From Nitrosarchaeum koreense MY1 (lineage in GTDB: Archaea > Thermoproteota > Nitrososphaeria > Nitrososphaerales > Nitrosopumilaceae): a DNA stretch of 64,000 bases. Shown piece by piece: positions 24,415-32,826 of this stretch. Position 1 is the first letter of the stretch. Every line of letters begins with the position of its first letter. The position numbers and the translations under genes are program-made. The stretch spans positions 591,512 to 655,511 of the forward strand of contig NZ_AFPU01000001.1 of the NCBI RefSeq assembly GCF_000220175.1. The letters run 5' to 3'. The notes under the pieces are model-generated. The model had not been told where the DNA came from and searched no databases. It worked only from the letters and a program-made list of their open reading frames with translations.

Positions 24415-25440
24415 ATGTTCACAATTAAAAAAAGAGATAGCATTACATTGATGTCAATTGTCGCACTTTGTTTTATTTTTCAATCAAGTGCCTTTGCTTC
24501 TCCAATTCCTATAATTCTTACAGGTGATGAATCTTCAATTGATCTAAAGATTGGTGAAACCATTGACATTTCGAACTTTCAAATTACTTTAGTCAATATA
24601 CTTGATGACTCTAGATGCCCTACCGATGTTACTTGTATATGGGAAGGCACCGTATCGGCAGAAATTAAGATGATAAAAGACGGAGAAAGTCGTGGTACAT
24701 ACGTTATCCCAATTGGATTAGCTGACGGTATCGAATCTCAATTAATTGATGATTTTTATGTTATGTTATATGATGTAAAACCATATCCTGTTAGTACTAA
24801 ACAAATAGAATCATCTGAATATGTTGCAACACTGATTGTCTCTCAAGTGACCGAGAAAACAGATTCTCCATTAAAACAATTCAAATCCGGAGTTCCAATT
24901 AATGAAACTAAATGTAGTGATGATTTGAGGCTTGTAATTAAATCGAGTAATTCAAGTCCTGCATGTGTAAAACCTGAAACTGTAAACAAATTACTTTTAC
25001 GTGGATGGGCCTTCGCTTTGTCAACCGTTAGTAGTTTTGAGGAATGTGAATCTGCAGGCAATCCTGTTATGGAATCTTATCCAAGGCAATGCAAAACTTC
25101 CGACGGAAAACACTTTGTTGAACAGATCAACTCCAAAATGATGAGTCCAGAATCTAAATGTGAAAAATACGGTGGAACATGGTCTGCTGAGCTAAATGAA
25201 TGTGAATCTCTAACTTTGGATGATTTTGCAACAATATTGTTTGAAACACAAGATATTGATTCTATTTCTGAACAGTTTGGAAAACCTCATGATGATGTTG
25301 GAAGTGGAATCCACATCTACGTGTATTATCTAAACGACGATACGCAAATCTGGATAGGATACACAGATGAAATTATGTATGTAAAACATATGGATGCAGA
25401 TGGCAACTTGATTGATATTTTATATGAAATGTCATCTTAA
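24415..25440 (+). CDS. secreted multi-domain protein of unknown function
   Basis: From the ATG at 24415 the 341-residue product has a signal peptide (about 1-29, ending SAFAS). A beta domain (about 30-145) contains a Cys pair (RCPTDVTCIWEG). A middle region has several Cys (EECESAGNPVMESYPRQCK, KCEKYGGTWSAELNECE), and a C-terminal domain resembles small alpha/beta lipoprotein-type folds. It is exported and probably held by disulfides. The ATG at 24406 would sit only 20 bp from the TATA box. Confidence 0.65.
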   Translation: MFTIKKRDSITLMSIVALCFIFQSSAFASPIPIILTGDESSIDLKIGETIDISNFQITLVNILDDSRCPTDVTCIWEGTVSAEIKMIKDGESRGTYVIPIGLADGIESQLIDDFYVMLYDVKPYPVSTKQIESSEYVATLIVSQVTEKTDSPLKQFKSGVPINETKCSDDLRLVIKSSNSSPACVKPETVNKLLLRGWAFALSTVSSFEECESAGNPVMESYPRQCKTSDGKHFVEQINSKMMSPESKCEKYGGTWSAELNECESLTLDDFATILFETQDIDSISEQFGKPHDDVGSGIHIYVYYLNDDTQIWIGYTDEIMYVKHMDADGNLIDILYEMSS

Positions 25441-25470
25441 TTCAAGTAGATTCTGTGTCTAATGAAATTT

Positions 25471-25581
25471 TTAATTTTGTCTGTCTCTTAATTGATGACA
25501 ATCACAATTACATCCAGTTTGGCATTTCATTCTTTTACAATCAGAGCATATTTTCTTATTCCAATATGGAGCCGTATTCAA
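25471..25581 (-). CDS. CxCxCH-family Cys-rich microprotein
   Basis: This 36-residue protein from a TTG start begins MNTAPYW, has ICSDCKR and the CQTGCNCDCH block, and ends with a basic tail. It matches the product at 13106 along almost its full length despite lying 12 kb away on the other strand. A TATA-like attataaaa lies about 25 bp upstream on the minus strand. Confidence 0.6.
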   Translation of the reverse strand: MNTAPYWNKKICSDCKRMKCQTGCNCDCHQLRDRQN

Positions 25582-25689
25582 TAATTGTATTTGTTTTATA
25601 ATTATCTAACCTTTTCTTAGTTTTCCATGTTTGATTTGATATTTTTATGAAAAGTTGAAATTATACATTATTTGTAATCATTATGTTAT

Positions 25690-27279
25690 ATGATGTCTAA
25701 ATTCTGGTTGCTTTACGTAATACTGGCACTTGCTTTTACTTTTCCACTTTCTTATGCTCAACATCATGGTGGTGAACAAGCTCCGCCAATCAGCTTTGGC
25801 TCTGGTGAGGTAACTGTGAGCACCACATTGTTTCCCGCAGATTTCACTCCTCAAAAATATTCTGATGTGAATTTGAAATTGAGATTTTTTGACACACAAT
25901 CCAATGTTAATGTGGAAAATGTAAGTTATAGAGTTCAGATATTTTACGGTGAATCTCTTGTTGCAAATCAAATGTTTTTTGATAGAGATGGGGAACTAGT
26001 TGTCAAAATACAACCAAAATCAAATTGTACCCAAGAAGATCTATGGAAATGCACAAAATATTATGGTGATGTTGATGCTGTAGTTCCAAACGCCTTAACT
26101 TCCACGCCTTCTAGCATTCCAGTTATCTCAGGACCCGTTTTTACTCAAAGTGGTCAGTATACCGTAAAAACTGACATAATAGGTGCAAAAAATCCAAAGA
26201 CACAAACTTCTCAGGATATTCGCTTTGAAACAATCATAATTATTCCAAATGAACAAGAATTCAAGATATCTTCATCTGGTATTGATTATCAAGTTTTTGC
26301 AAAAAATTTCCAAGGGCCACTAACTAATTTTCAGTTTGACGATTCATCCAAATCCATTTCTTTTGAAATGCCATTTGATTGGGAACACGTAGCACATGTG
26401 GATTTTGTAAAGAATTACTTTGAAATCCCAAAAAACTTTTTGCCTTTAGAAAATGTTGTTAGCTTTGATGGCAAAGCAAATGGAATACAGCTCTTTCCAA
26501 TAGATTTACACTATGACAAATATTCCGACAAAGATAGTAACATACTTCATTTTATGATTCATAACGATGAACTAAAAAAATTCAAAAATTCAGACTCTAC
26601 ACTTAAAGTTGTTATTACTCCTGAATCTAATTCATCAATAATTTCTAAAGACCTTTTCTTTGATAATGGCATTAAGGCCATTGCATCTTATGATTCTAGA
26701 TATTCTGAAAGTAAAAATATTTTATTTACCATAGCGTTTTTTGATTCAAAAGGGGAACTATCTAATAGTATTCGATATGGATATGGTATAAAGGATCCAA
26801 CTGGAAAAGACATTGTAAATACTGGTGGAAACCTCAGTCTTTTGGGAATCGAGTTGCCTAATGGCATTGATTCTCAAGTGCTAAACACACCTATGCCTGG
26901 AAAATATTCTATGCAAATTGTTCTATTAGGAATGGGACAAAACACCTATGATAGACCCATGTTTCAAAAATTTGATTTTGAATTAGGCTCAGATGTGAAA
27001 AAAATTGAATCTCTTGAAATTCCTACATGGATAAAAAATAATGCAGGCTGGTGGGCTGATGGAAAAATAGATGACAGCTCATTTGTTCAGGGAATTCAAT
27101 TTTTGATAAAAGAAAAAATAATGAACATTCCTTCTACTCAAAGCTCAGGTAATGGTTCTGATGAAATACCATCTTGGATTAAAAACAATGCAAAGTGGTG
27201 GGCTGATGGAAAAATAGATGACAGCTCATTTGTTCAGGGAATTCAATTTTTAGTCAAGGCTGGTATAATCAATCCTTGA
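25690..27279 (+). CDS. large secreted protein with two C-terminal WW/DGKIDD repeats
   Basis: The 529-residue protein has a signal peptide (about 1-23, ending SYAQH), then His-Gly residues. About 400 residues of beta-rich extracellular region follow, then two copies of a 35-residue module (IPxWIKNNAxWWADGKIDDS and on). The module is one I associate with thaumarchaeal exported proteins. The two copies are identical over 56 bp of DNA. No catalytic motif is seen. It is probably part of the cell envelope. Confidence 0.7.
   Translation: MMSKFWLLYVILALAFTFPLSYAQHHGGEQAPPISFGSGEVTVSTTLFPADFTPQKYSDVNLKLRFFDTQSNVNVENVSYRVQIFYGESLVANQMFFDRDGELVVKIQPKSNCTQEDLWKCTKYYGDVDAVVPNALTSTPSSIPVISGPVFTQSGQYTVKTDIIGAKNPKTQTSQDIRFETIIIIPNEQEFKISSSGIDYQVFAKNFQGPLTNFQFDDSSKSISFEMPFDWEHVAHVDFVKNYFEIPKNFLPLENVVSFDGKANGIQLFPIDLHYDKYSDKDSNILHFMIHNDELKKFKNSDSTLKVVITPESNSSIISKDLFFDNGIKAIASYDSRYSESKNILFTIAFFDSKGELSNSIRYGYGIKDPTGKDIVNTGGNLSLLGIELPNGIDSQVLNTPMPGKYSMQIVLLGMGQNTYDRPMFQKFDFELGSDVKKIESLEIPTWIKNNAGWWADGKIDDSSFVQGIQFLIKEKIMNIPSTQSSGNGSDEIPSWIKNNAKWWADGKIDDSSFVQGIQFLVKAGIINP
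27049..27251 (+). repeat. two identical 56-bp direct repeats
   Basis: 27049-27104 and 27196-27251 are identical base for base, 147 bp apart and in frame, and encode the core of the two C-terminal modules of the secreted protein. Identity at silent positions points to a recent duplication or gene conversion. Confidence 0.85.
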
Positions 27280-27409
27280 TACTGATTAGTTAGACAAAAC
27301 AAACCTCACGTAGAAATCGACCATCCTTGTTAAATACAAAATTTGTAATCAATGCTTGCCAAACACAAATTGGTCTTGGAAGATTATCTCCAGGACTGAT
27401 TTTATTATT

Positions 27410-27565
27410 TTATGGATTGACTTGTTGGCCTTTTGTTCTGTTGATTATCTCTGATCTTAACGTGGCAAAATCTGCTGTGATTTTTGTATTCTTCTTAATC
27501 TCTGTAAGTTCCTCTAGTATTTTTTCTAGTAATTCAATTATTTTATTTTCTTGCTCGTAAGCCAA
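27410..27565 (-). CDS. coiled-coil microprotein downstream of mscL
   Basis: From a TTG 10 bp after the mscL stop, the 51-residue product is a charged amphipathic helix with Leu/Ile heptads (ENKIIELLEKILEELTEI) and a basic end. It is probably cotranscribed with mscL. The frame continues open for about 38 codons after its TAA, with a protein-like composition, so a longer ancestral form is possible. Confidence 0.55.
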   Translation of the reverse strand: MAYEQENKIIELLEKILEELTEIKKNTKITADFATLRSEIINRTKGQQVNP

Positions 27566-27575
27566 TTTTTTATTT

Positions 27576-27932
27576 TTATGTTTTTGTTTTATCTTCTACT
27601 AGCTTGAATCTTGATAATACTTTGTAAAGTATGAATACTATTACTGCGATTATTGTGAAATCTATGACATTTGCGATAAAATCTCCATATTTGAATACTG
27701 AAATAGCTCCTGATACAGTATTAACGACTTCGGCTTCAAGTGCTTTGAGGTCACCTGATGGTAATGCTAATCCTATGATTGGGTTGATTATGTCATTAAC
27801 TAGAGCAGTTACTAGCTTTGATGCGGCTGCACCAATAATGAATGCAATTGCTAATCCGATAATTCCAAATGTCTTAAGAAAACCCATGAACTCTTGAACA
27901 AAGCTTTGTTTTGGAGGTGGGGCATCACTCAT
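27576..27932 (-). CDS. mscL: large-conductance mechanosensitive channel
   Basis: This 118-residue protein has the MscL pattern: an amphipathic N-terminal helix (FVQEFMGFLKTFG), TM1 (IGLAIAFIIGAAASKLVTALVNDIINPIIG, with the conserved ASKLV and NDIINP), a short loop and TM2 (VIDFTIIAVIVFILYKVL). It opens under membrane tension and releases solutes on osmotic downshock. Length is slightly below the bacterial 136. Confidence 0.9.
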   Translation of the reverse strand: MSDAPPPKQSFVQEFMGFLKTFGIIGLAIAFIIGAAASKLVTALVNDIINPIIGLALPSGDLKALEAEVVNTVSGAISVFKYGDFIANVIDFTIIAVIVFILYKVLSRFKLVEDKTKT

Positions 27933-27998
27933 ATCGTATCTTGTTATTTATGTAGTAAAAAATGTTATCAAAATTTGTAAAATGACGTATTTTGATTA

Positions 27999-28085
27999 TT
28001 ATTTTGTTTCTTCGTTCTTTGATTTTAGTTTGTTACAGATAGAACAATCTTGAATCATAGACTTGATTTTTTGCTTTAATCCCAT
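27999..28085 (-). CDS. 28-residue CxxC microprotein
   Basis: The frame MGLKQKIKSMIQDCSICNKL with a Lys/Glu-rich end has ATG and TAA in good order and one CxxC pair, which would need a dimer to bind zinc. It is short and could be chance. Confidence 0.4.
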   Translation of the reverse strand: MGLKQKIKSMIQDCSICNKLKSKNEETK

Positions 28086-28203
28086 GTTGAGGCAATTTTT
28101 GTTATGAATATAATTTACAGCTATTCTGAGATATTGACTAATAATACCTATTTTCTGATATTGCAGCCTTGATCTAAACTTTGAAATATCTATCTGCCGT
28201 AGT

Positions 28204-28437
28204 TTGGATGTGACTGTTGCTTATGTTATGATTAACTGTGATCTTGGTGCAGAGGAGACAATTATTGAGAAACTGCGAGAAATAGAACAAGTTAAGGAAG
28301 TATTTGGAACTATAGGAACTCATGATTTAATGGTAAAATTAGAAGCTGAAAATTTTGAAAAAATACGAGAGATTGCTTCAAATATCCCAAAGATTGAAAA
28401 AATTAGAACAATTTCAACGCTAATAAAAAAAGAATAA
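28204..28437 (+). CDS. stand-alone Lrp/AsnC ligand-binding (RAM) domain protein
   Basis: The 77-residue protein is only the alpha/beta RAM domain of Lrp/AsnC regulators (AYVMINCDLGAEETIIEKLR, then GTIGTHDLMVKLEA) and has no DNA-binding part. Such small proteins form rings and bind amino acids, and may associate with full-length Lrp proteins such as the one at 51408. It starts with TTG, or GTG at 28210. Confidence 0.8.
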   Translation: MDVTVAYVMINCDLGAEETIIEKLREIEQVKEVFGTIGTHDLMVKLEAENFEKIREIASNIPKIEKIRTISTLIKKE

Positions 28438-28452
28438 GGTTGGGTGAACTAA

Positions 28453-28629
28453 ATGCCTCATGAAAAAAATGACATTGAAAAGTTGATTGACACTATGATA
28501 AACAATGGTGATGAATTTGTTCAAAAACTTAAAACTGTTCTGCCTGATTCTATTTCGGAATCTATGGTTATGTTTCATGAATCTCATGTTGCCAATCTTA
28601 AAAAGATTAAAGATTTCCTTAATCAGTGA
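28453..28629 (+). CDS. 58-residue helical protein in RAM-domain operon
   Basis: The ATG at 28453 follows a GGTGA motif and lies 15 bp after the RAM gene. The protein is helical and charged (DIEKLIDTMINNGDEFVQKL; ESHVANLKKIKDFL), without Cys. It is likely to be cotranscribed with, and perhaps bind to, the RAM protein. The role is unknown. Confidence 0.65.
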   Translation: MPHEKNDIEKLIDTMINNGDEFVQKLKTVLPDSISESMVMFHESHVANLKKIKDFLNQ

Positions 28630-28686
28630 TTTTTCTGCTAATAATTTGTACTATATGCTTTTTAATCATTGATTACAAGTTTTATT

Positions 28687-29061
28687 ATGGCTAGATCTCG
28701 TACCATTACAATTCCTGTTAATAAAAAAACCAGCTATGCCTTTGATGCCATTTTGAATTCACCTCCAAAAATGATGCCTGATGCAAAAATGTCTTCTGAT
28801 GGGTGGTGGTCTTTTTCAACCCCTAGAGGAAACGCCCGATTGAAATTTAAAGAAAATCGTTCACTCGGAATTTTAGACTCTGTCTTTATTGATCAAGATT
28901 CTCAATGGAATGTTCCAATGCGAATAGTCTCAAGCGGTGAATTCTCTGAAATTGTAATTACTTTGATAAAGCCTGATGAATTGACAGATGAACAGTTTGA
29001 CAGTCGTATGGTGGAAATCGAACAGGGAATTGAAAATATGAAAAAAATCATTGAGATGTAA
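28687..29061 (+). CDS. SRPBCC-like small-ligand-binding protein
   Basis: From the ATG at 28687 the 124-residue protein reads like a START/polyketide-cyclase-like fold: an N-terminal strand, KKTSYAFDAILNSPPKM, and a SDGWWSFSTPRGNARLKF stretch. A C-terminal helix (DEQFDSRMVEIEQGIENMKKII) follows. These proteins bind hydrophobic ligands. A second SRPBCC-like gene is at 29620. Fold assignment is moderately sure; the ligand is unknown. Confidence 0.55.
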   Translation: MARSRTITIPVNKKTSYAFDAILNSPPKMMPDAKMSSDGWWSFSTPRGNARLKFKENRSLGILDSVFIDQDSQWNVPMRIVSSGEFSEIVITLIKPDELTDEQFDSRMVEIEQGIENMKKIIEM

Positions 29062-29102
29062 CATGTGATTTTGATATTGGGCACATCAAAAGAATCAAAG
29101 TT

Positions 29103-29110
29103 AAATATAA
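29103..29110 (+). promoter_or_regulatory. TATA box of the 28-residue gene
   Basis: The sequence aaatataa is centred about 29 bp before the ATG at 29135, which suits a leaderless transcript. Confidence 0.5.
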
Positions 29111-29134
29111 TTTTTGTAAGTAGAGTCTGAGACA

Positions 29135-29221
29135 ATGCCATACGAAGAAGTTTATTTCCAACGATTAGAAGAAGACGGTCTTGAAGAATTTCAGGAACCC
29201 TCCCTGACTAATCAAAACTAA
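29135..29221 (+). CDS. 28-residue acidic microprotein
   Basis: The product MPYEEVYFQRLEEDGLEEFQ plus eight more residues is strongly acidic. A good TATA box at leaderless spacing supports it as a gene. No motif is seen. Confidence 0.5.
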   Translation: MPYEEVYFQRLEEDGLEEFQEPSLTNQN

Positions 29222-29236
29222 CCTTATTTTTTGTAT

Positions 29237-29566
29237 TTATTGATTATCTGGTTTTTTGTCACCACCAGGACCTACCATGTCTTCTGGTTTGACTTCGTTA
29301 TCCCATTTACCTCTAATTCCTTTGATCAATGCTATGATTCCTGCAACAATTAATGCTAAAACAAATCCAAAAAATAAAACTTGATCCAATATCTTAAATG
29401 AACAATTTATTGGAACTGGATTAGGTCCTGAATCATAATCATAACAATCTCCAAATTCAGTTGCCTCTATGTTTGCTGTTTGATAATCATCTCCAAACAC
29501 TCCTAAAATCAAGAATCCGGCAAAAATAAGCCCCACTGATAAAATGATAAAACGCATGTCACTCAT
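29237..29566 (-). CDS. two-helix membrane protein with an outer Cys pair
   Basis: The 109-residue protein has TM helices at about 6-26 and 64-86, with a 35-residue loop between that holds two Cys (GDCYDYDSGPNPVPINC). This suggests a disulfide outside the cell. The tail is Gly/Pro/Asp-rich. No family is recognised. Confidence 0.6.
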   Translation of the reverse strand: MSDMRFIILSVGLIFAGFLILGVFGDDYQTANIEATEFGDCYDYDSGPNPVPINCSFKILDQVLFFGFVLALIVAGIIALIKGIRGKWDNEVKPEDMVGPGGDKKPDNQ

Positions 29567-29619
29567 GATCTTAGTCTTATGATATACTATTTACGCTTTG
29601 ATTTAATTTTTTACTAGTG

Positions 29620-30081
29620 TCATTTTTCTAATATCTTTTTTAGATTTTTAAGTGATGTTTCATAAAATATTCCCATAAATTTTACAAACTCTGTAAATTG
29701 TTTTGCTGTCATCTTTTTGCTGTTAAAATATGATTGCCATGTTATCTGAGTGGTGTTATTATTTTTTGCATTGATGGAAATTGTTGCAACATATGCTCTT
29801 AGGGGTAAACCTTCAGTTGCAATGTAGGTAAAATATTCTCTTTCTTTCCATGCCACAACATGTTCTTCAATTGTATTGCCATCTGCAAATGTAATTTTTC
29901 TTATAGCTCCCACGTTTCTTCTCTTTTTTGACAAATATGTTGTTTTTTTAACATCAATTACCCATGATGGAAGTCCGACAATATTGCTAATTTTTCTCCA
30001 AACCTTCTCTTTACTAGCGTTAATTGAAATGCATCTTCTTACTGTATTTGTGTAAAATGATTTTTGCGCAGTTTTTGTCAT
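29620..30081 (-). CDS. SRPBCC (polyketide cyclase/START-like) protein
   Basis: This 153-residue protein has the family layout. An N-terminal strand precedes NASKEKVWRKISNIVGLPSW, then come curved strands (GAIRKITFADGNTIEEHVVA, YFTYIATEGLPL, TQITWQSYFN) and a long C-terminal helix. It probably binds a hydrophobic small molecule. It starts with ATG and is divergent from the coiled-coil gene. Confidence 0.75.
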   Translation of the reverse strand: MTKTAQKSFYTNTVRRCISINASKEKVWRKISNIVGLPSWVIDVKKTTYLSKKRRNVGAIRKITFADGNTIEEHVVAWKEREYFTYIATEGLPLRAYVATISINAKNNNTTQITWQSYFNSKKMTAKQFTEFVKFMGIFYETSLKNLKKILEK

Positions 30082-30156
30082 AATTGTTTGTATTTCTGTA
30101 TCGTTTTAAATTTTATTTTCTTTAACATATTTAATCCCTATGACATAATCAACAAT

Positions 30157-31428
30157 ATGGTCTTTGGATGGGGTAAGAAGAAAGAAGTACAATCTGAAGA
30201 AGTCCCTTCAGAAAAGCAAATTCCATTGTCTGAAGTATCAAAAATTGTACGAAAAATGCTCGAATTAAGAACAAATCAAATTTTGAATGATATAAAATCC
30301 ATCAGAGATAATACTGAGCCCCTGATCAGTGATCTAATCTCAATTGGAAATACACTTGAAAAAGATAATCTCCAAGTCGATGATATCGATAAACATATTC
30401 GAATTATTGTAGTTAGAGGTAAGCAACAAGTAATTGACATGATAAAAAAAGACGCAAATCATCTGCCAAAAATTAATTCATTTGATGATGTGGAAAACAT
30501 GCATACTGTGTTGAATCAAATGCTAAAAAAAATTGGAGATGTTCTAGGAAGACAAACCCGAGTCATTCATATCTTTGCAAAAAAATATGCCGAAAAATTA
30601 AAGGACATATTGCAAAAAATGAACTCAAATAATATTGAAATTCAACAATTACTGAAAAACTATACTCATACAAGATCAATTTCTGAGGAAATTACTGGTT
30701 CATTGCAAGAAATTGATAATTTGAAAGATACTATCGTCAAAAAAGAACACAGAATAGCTGAAATTAAAAATCACATAAGTTCACTAAGCACAAAAATAAC
30801 TAACTATGAGGATTCAATCAAAAAAATACATTCCTCTGAAAAATACCTGAAATTTTTAGAATTACAGAAAGTTTTAGATTCATTCTCTGGTGAAAAAAAC
30901 CAATTAAAAAACGAAATTAATTCCCAATTCACAAAAATTTCTAGACCTCTCAGTAGATATGAACACGTGTCTTCAATGGAAAAAGAACAAAAAACTCTCT
31001 TGTCTAAATTAATCGAAGATCCTTTTGGTGTATTGACTCCAAAAAATAAGGATTCGATAATACTTATTTTAGAAAACGTCAGAAAAGGAATTTCATCCGG
31101 TTCAATATCTGTTAAGGATGTGGAAAAATCATTTTCATATTTGACTGAAATTGAAGAATCGCTTGCTGGATACATTACACGCGTATCTGATTTTACTGAA
31201 AAACGTCAAAAAATTGAAAATCAATTATCTGCACTTCAATCTGATGAACTAACCGAACTTGTGCACAATTTACAGCATGCTACTTCTGATAAAGATGATT
31301 CTGAATCAAAAATCAATCTCATCGAATCGGAATTAAATGAGGAACGTTCTACCATCTCTAAACTAATCTCTGAAATTGAAGTTAAACTAAGAGAATTTTC
31401 TAATACTGTTTATGTTATTTCTAGATGA
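30157..31428 (+). CDS. long coiled-coil protein
   Basis: From the ATG at 30157 the 423-residue soluble protein begins MVFGWGKKKEVQ and is almost wholly helical coiled coil in at least three blocks (about 30-200, 210-290, 340-420). There is no ATPase motif. The size and an N-terminal glycine/aromatic/basic patch recall cytoskeletal or ESCRT-III-associated proteins, but no homology is claimed. The longer frame from 30064 would run through the promoter region (taacatattt at about 30123). Confidence 0.65.
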   Translation: MVFGWGKKKEVQSEEVPSEKQIPLSEVSKIVRKMLELRTNQILNDIKSIRDNTEPLISDLISIGNTLEKDNLQVDDIDKHIRIIVVRGKQQVIDMIKKDANHLPKINSFDDVENMHTVLNQMLKKIGDVLGRQTRVIHIFAKKYAEKLKDILQKMNSNNIEIQQLLKNYTHTRSISEEITGSLQEIDNLKDTIVKKEHRIAEIKNHISSLSTKITNYEDSIKKIHSSEKYLKFLELQKVLDSFSGEKNQLKNEINSQFTKISRPLSRYEHVSSMEKEQKTLLSKLIEDPFGVLTPKNKDSIILILENVRKGISSGSISVKDVEKSFSYLTEIEESLAGYITRVSDFTEKRQKIENQLSALQSDELTELVHNLQHATSDKDDSESKINLIESELNEERSTISKLISEIEVKLREFSNTVYVISR

Positions 31429-31432
31429 TTAA

Positions 31433-31618
31433 TCATTCTGAAATGAATTTATCGCATCCTGACGTACATGGTTTATTCATAACCCCCTCGCATTTTTCTA
31501 ATTCATTATGTGCTATTCTTTGATGCCCACAGGTACGACATTTCATTCTAAAATATTCGATAATCTTATTGTATGGTACATCTAATGATGCAATTTTTGA
31601 TGATATGCTGTCATCCAT
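31433..31618 (-). CDS. small Cys-rich zinc-binding protein
   Basis: This 61-residue protein has MKCRTCGHQRIAHNELEKC and then PCTSGCDKFI: two CxxC-like pairs with an intervening His and Cys. It likely binds zinc. The function is unknown. Its 3' end abuts the coiled-coil gene. Confidence 0.6.
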   Translation of the reverse strand: MDDSISSKIASLDVPYNKIIEYFRMKCRTCGHQRIAHNELEKCEGVMNKPCTSGCDKFISE

Positions 31619-31711
31619 AGTGTTTTACATTTTGGTTTGATTTAATTCCACAAAAAAGAGTTTCTAATTATCAATCCTAAATTTAATTAGATCTAAACTA
31701 CATACACTATC

Positions 31712-32110
31712 ATGTTGTTTAAAAAGAAAAAAATTGAAAGACGGGTTTCTTTAGAAAAAAAAGTTTTAGACAGTATTCTGTCTTACTGCCAAATGAGACA
31801 TCCAAATGAAGGAATTCTCATTTTAAAAGGCAAATCAAAACAAGGAAATATTATGATTGACGGGTTGGTGATTCCGCCCTTTAATTATTCTGGCCCTACC
31901 TTTGCCGGTTTTCCGCATTCTTTTCTGCCCTTTGATATGAGTTATGTGGGAACAGTTCATTCACATTCTAGTGGTTCTGCAGAACCATCAGTTACTGATC
32001 TTCATAATTTCTTTGGTTTAGTATCTATAATTGTTCAATCTCCATACGGAGACAATGATGTCTTTGCTTGGGATAGTAGTGGAAATCCTGTACCTGTTTC
32101 TATTGTGTAA
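31712..32110 (+). CDS. JAMM/MPN+ metalloprotease (deubiquitinase-like)
   Basis: This 132-residue single-domain protein has the full JAMM motif: the upstream Glu in HPNEGILIL (about residue 34), then GTVHSHSSGSAEPSVTD (HxH, Ser and Asp, about 78-94). Zn-dependent isopeptidases of this type remove ubiquitin-like modifiers such as SAMPs in archaea or act as Rpn11-like proteins. No ubiquitin-like or E1-like gene is adjacent, so the substrate is open. Confidence 0.85.
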   Translation: MLFKKKKIERRVSLEKKVLDSILSYCQMRHPNEGILILKGKSKQGNIMIDGLVIPPFNYSGPTFAGFPHSFLPFDMSYVGTVHSHSSGSAEPSVTDLHNFFGLVSIIVQSPYGDNDVFAWDSSGNPVPVSIV

Positions 32111-32190
32111 ATTAGATTGAACTTTCCTAAAAAAAAATACAAAAAATACTGACAAAACTTTATAAGTATTTTGAATGTAATTTTGTTGAA

Positions 32191-32505
32191 TTGTTCAATT
32201 ATAAGACTTATCTGATCTTCTTGTTTGCCTCATTGGGCATTAGTATTGGACTGCAAATGATTCTTCCATTTCCTTATGGTCTAGGTGCAGCTTTGGCAAT
32301 TTTCATAGCATTTCCAATGTTGTTAAGAAGACGATACATGAGTCGTATGAAGGGATATGGCGATTCTGGAAGTGGTGGCGGTGGATTCTTTGGAATGAAT
32401 TCTGGAGGTACAAGTGTACGCTACGTGTGTCTAGTTTGTAATAACAAACACAAAGGTGGCACATGTCCTAGATGTGGCTCTAAAATGCAACGTGCTGATT
32501 TCTAA
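32191..32505 (+). CDS. membrane protein with C-terminal zinc ribbon
   Basis: This 104-residue protein has two TM helices (about 5-22 and 26-44), a basic loop, a Gly/Ser-rich linker (GSGGGGFFGMNSGG) and a zinc ribbon (CLVCNNKHKGGTCPRCG) facing the cytoplasm. The start is TTG, with a TATA-like ctttataag about 32 bp upstream. One base separates it from the next gene, so they are cotranscribed. Confidence 0.65.
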   Translation: MFNYKTYLIFLFASLGISIGLQMILPFPYGLGAALAIFIAFPMLLRRRYMSRMKGYGDSGSGGGGFFGMNSGGTSVRYVCLVCNNKHKGGTCPRCGSKMQRADF

Positions 32506-32506
32506 A

Positions 32507-32824
32507 ATGTCTTTAAATGAACTTAGAAAAAAAGTTCTATATCAAAACTCAATTGAAGTCTGGATTGGATTAAGTAAAGAAAAAAACATTGATTGGGTAG
32601 ATACTGAAAATTATAAAAAATTTATTGCTTTTCTTTTAAAAAACAATCTAAACATGAAACAAATGTCAATCTGTTTTGATGAATCCGATAAAGCGTCCGA
32701 AGGAGGACATAGCAAAAAAGTATTTGCAAACAAGTTGGCAGCAATAAATGATGAAAATTCTGCATGCTACTCCATAAAATTAAGTGACAGTGCTATCGAA
32801 TTAATTCGAAAATTTAGTCTCTAA
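32507..32824 (+). CDS. hypothetical soluble protein in operon with zinc-ribbon membrane protein
   Basis: From the ATG at 32507 (1 bp after the previous stop) the 105-residue protein is mixed alpha/beta with Lys/Asp-rich composition (IDWVDTENYKKFIAFLLKNN). I do not recognise a family. The longer frame from 32456 overlaps the upstream zinc ribbon and is less likely. Confidence 0.6.
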   Translation: MSLNELRKKVLYQNSIEVWIGLSKEKNIDWVDTENYKKFIAFLLKNNLNMKQMSICFDESDKASEGGHSKKVFANKLAAINDENSACYSIKLSDSAIELIRKFSL

Positions 32825-32826
32825 TA

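Noticed and set aside
27327..27560. 77-codon plus-strand frame
   Set aside because: It is antisense to the coiled-coil gene downstream of mscL and gives a low-complexity Ser/Phe end; no promoter was seen.
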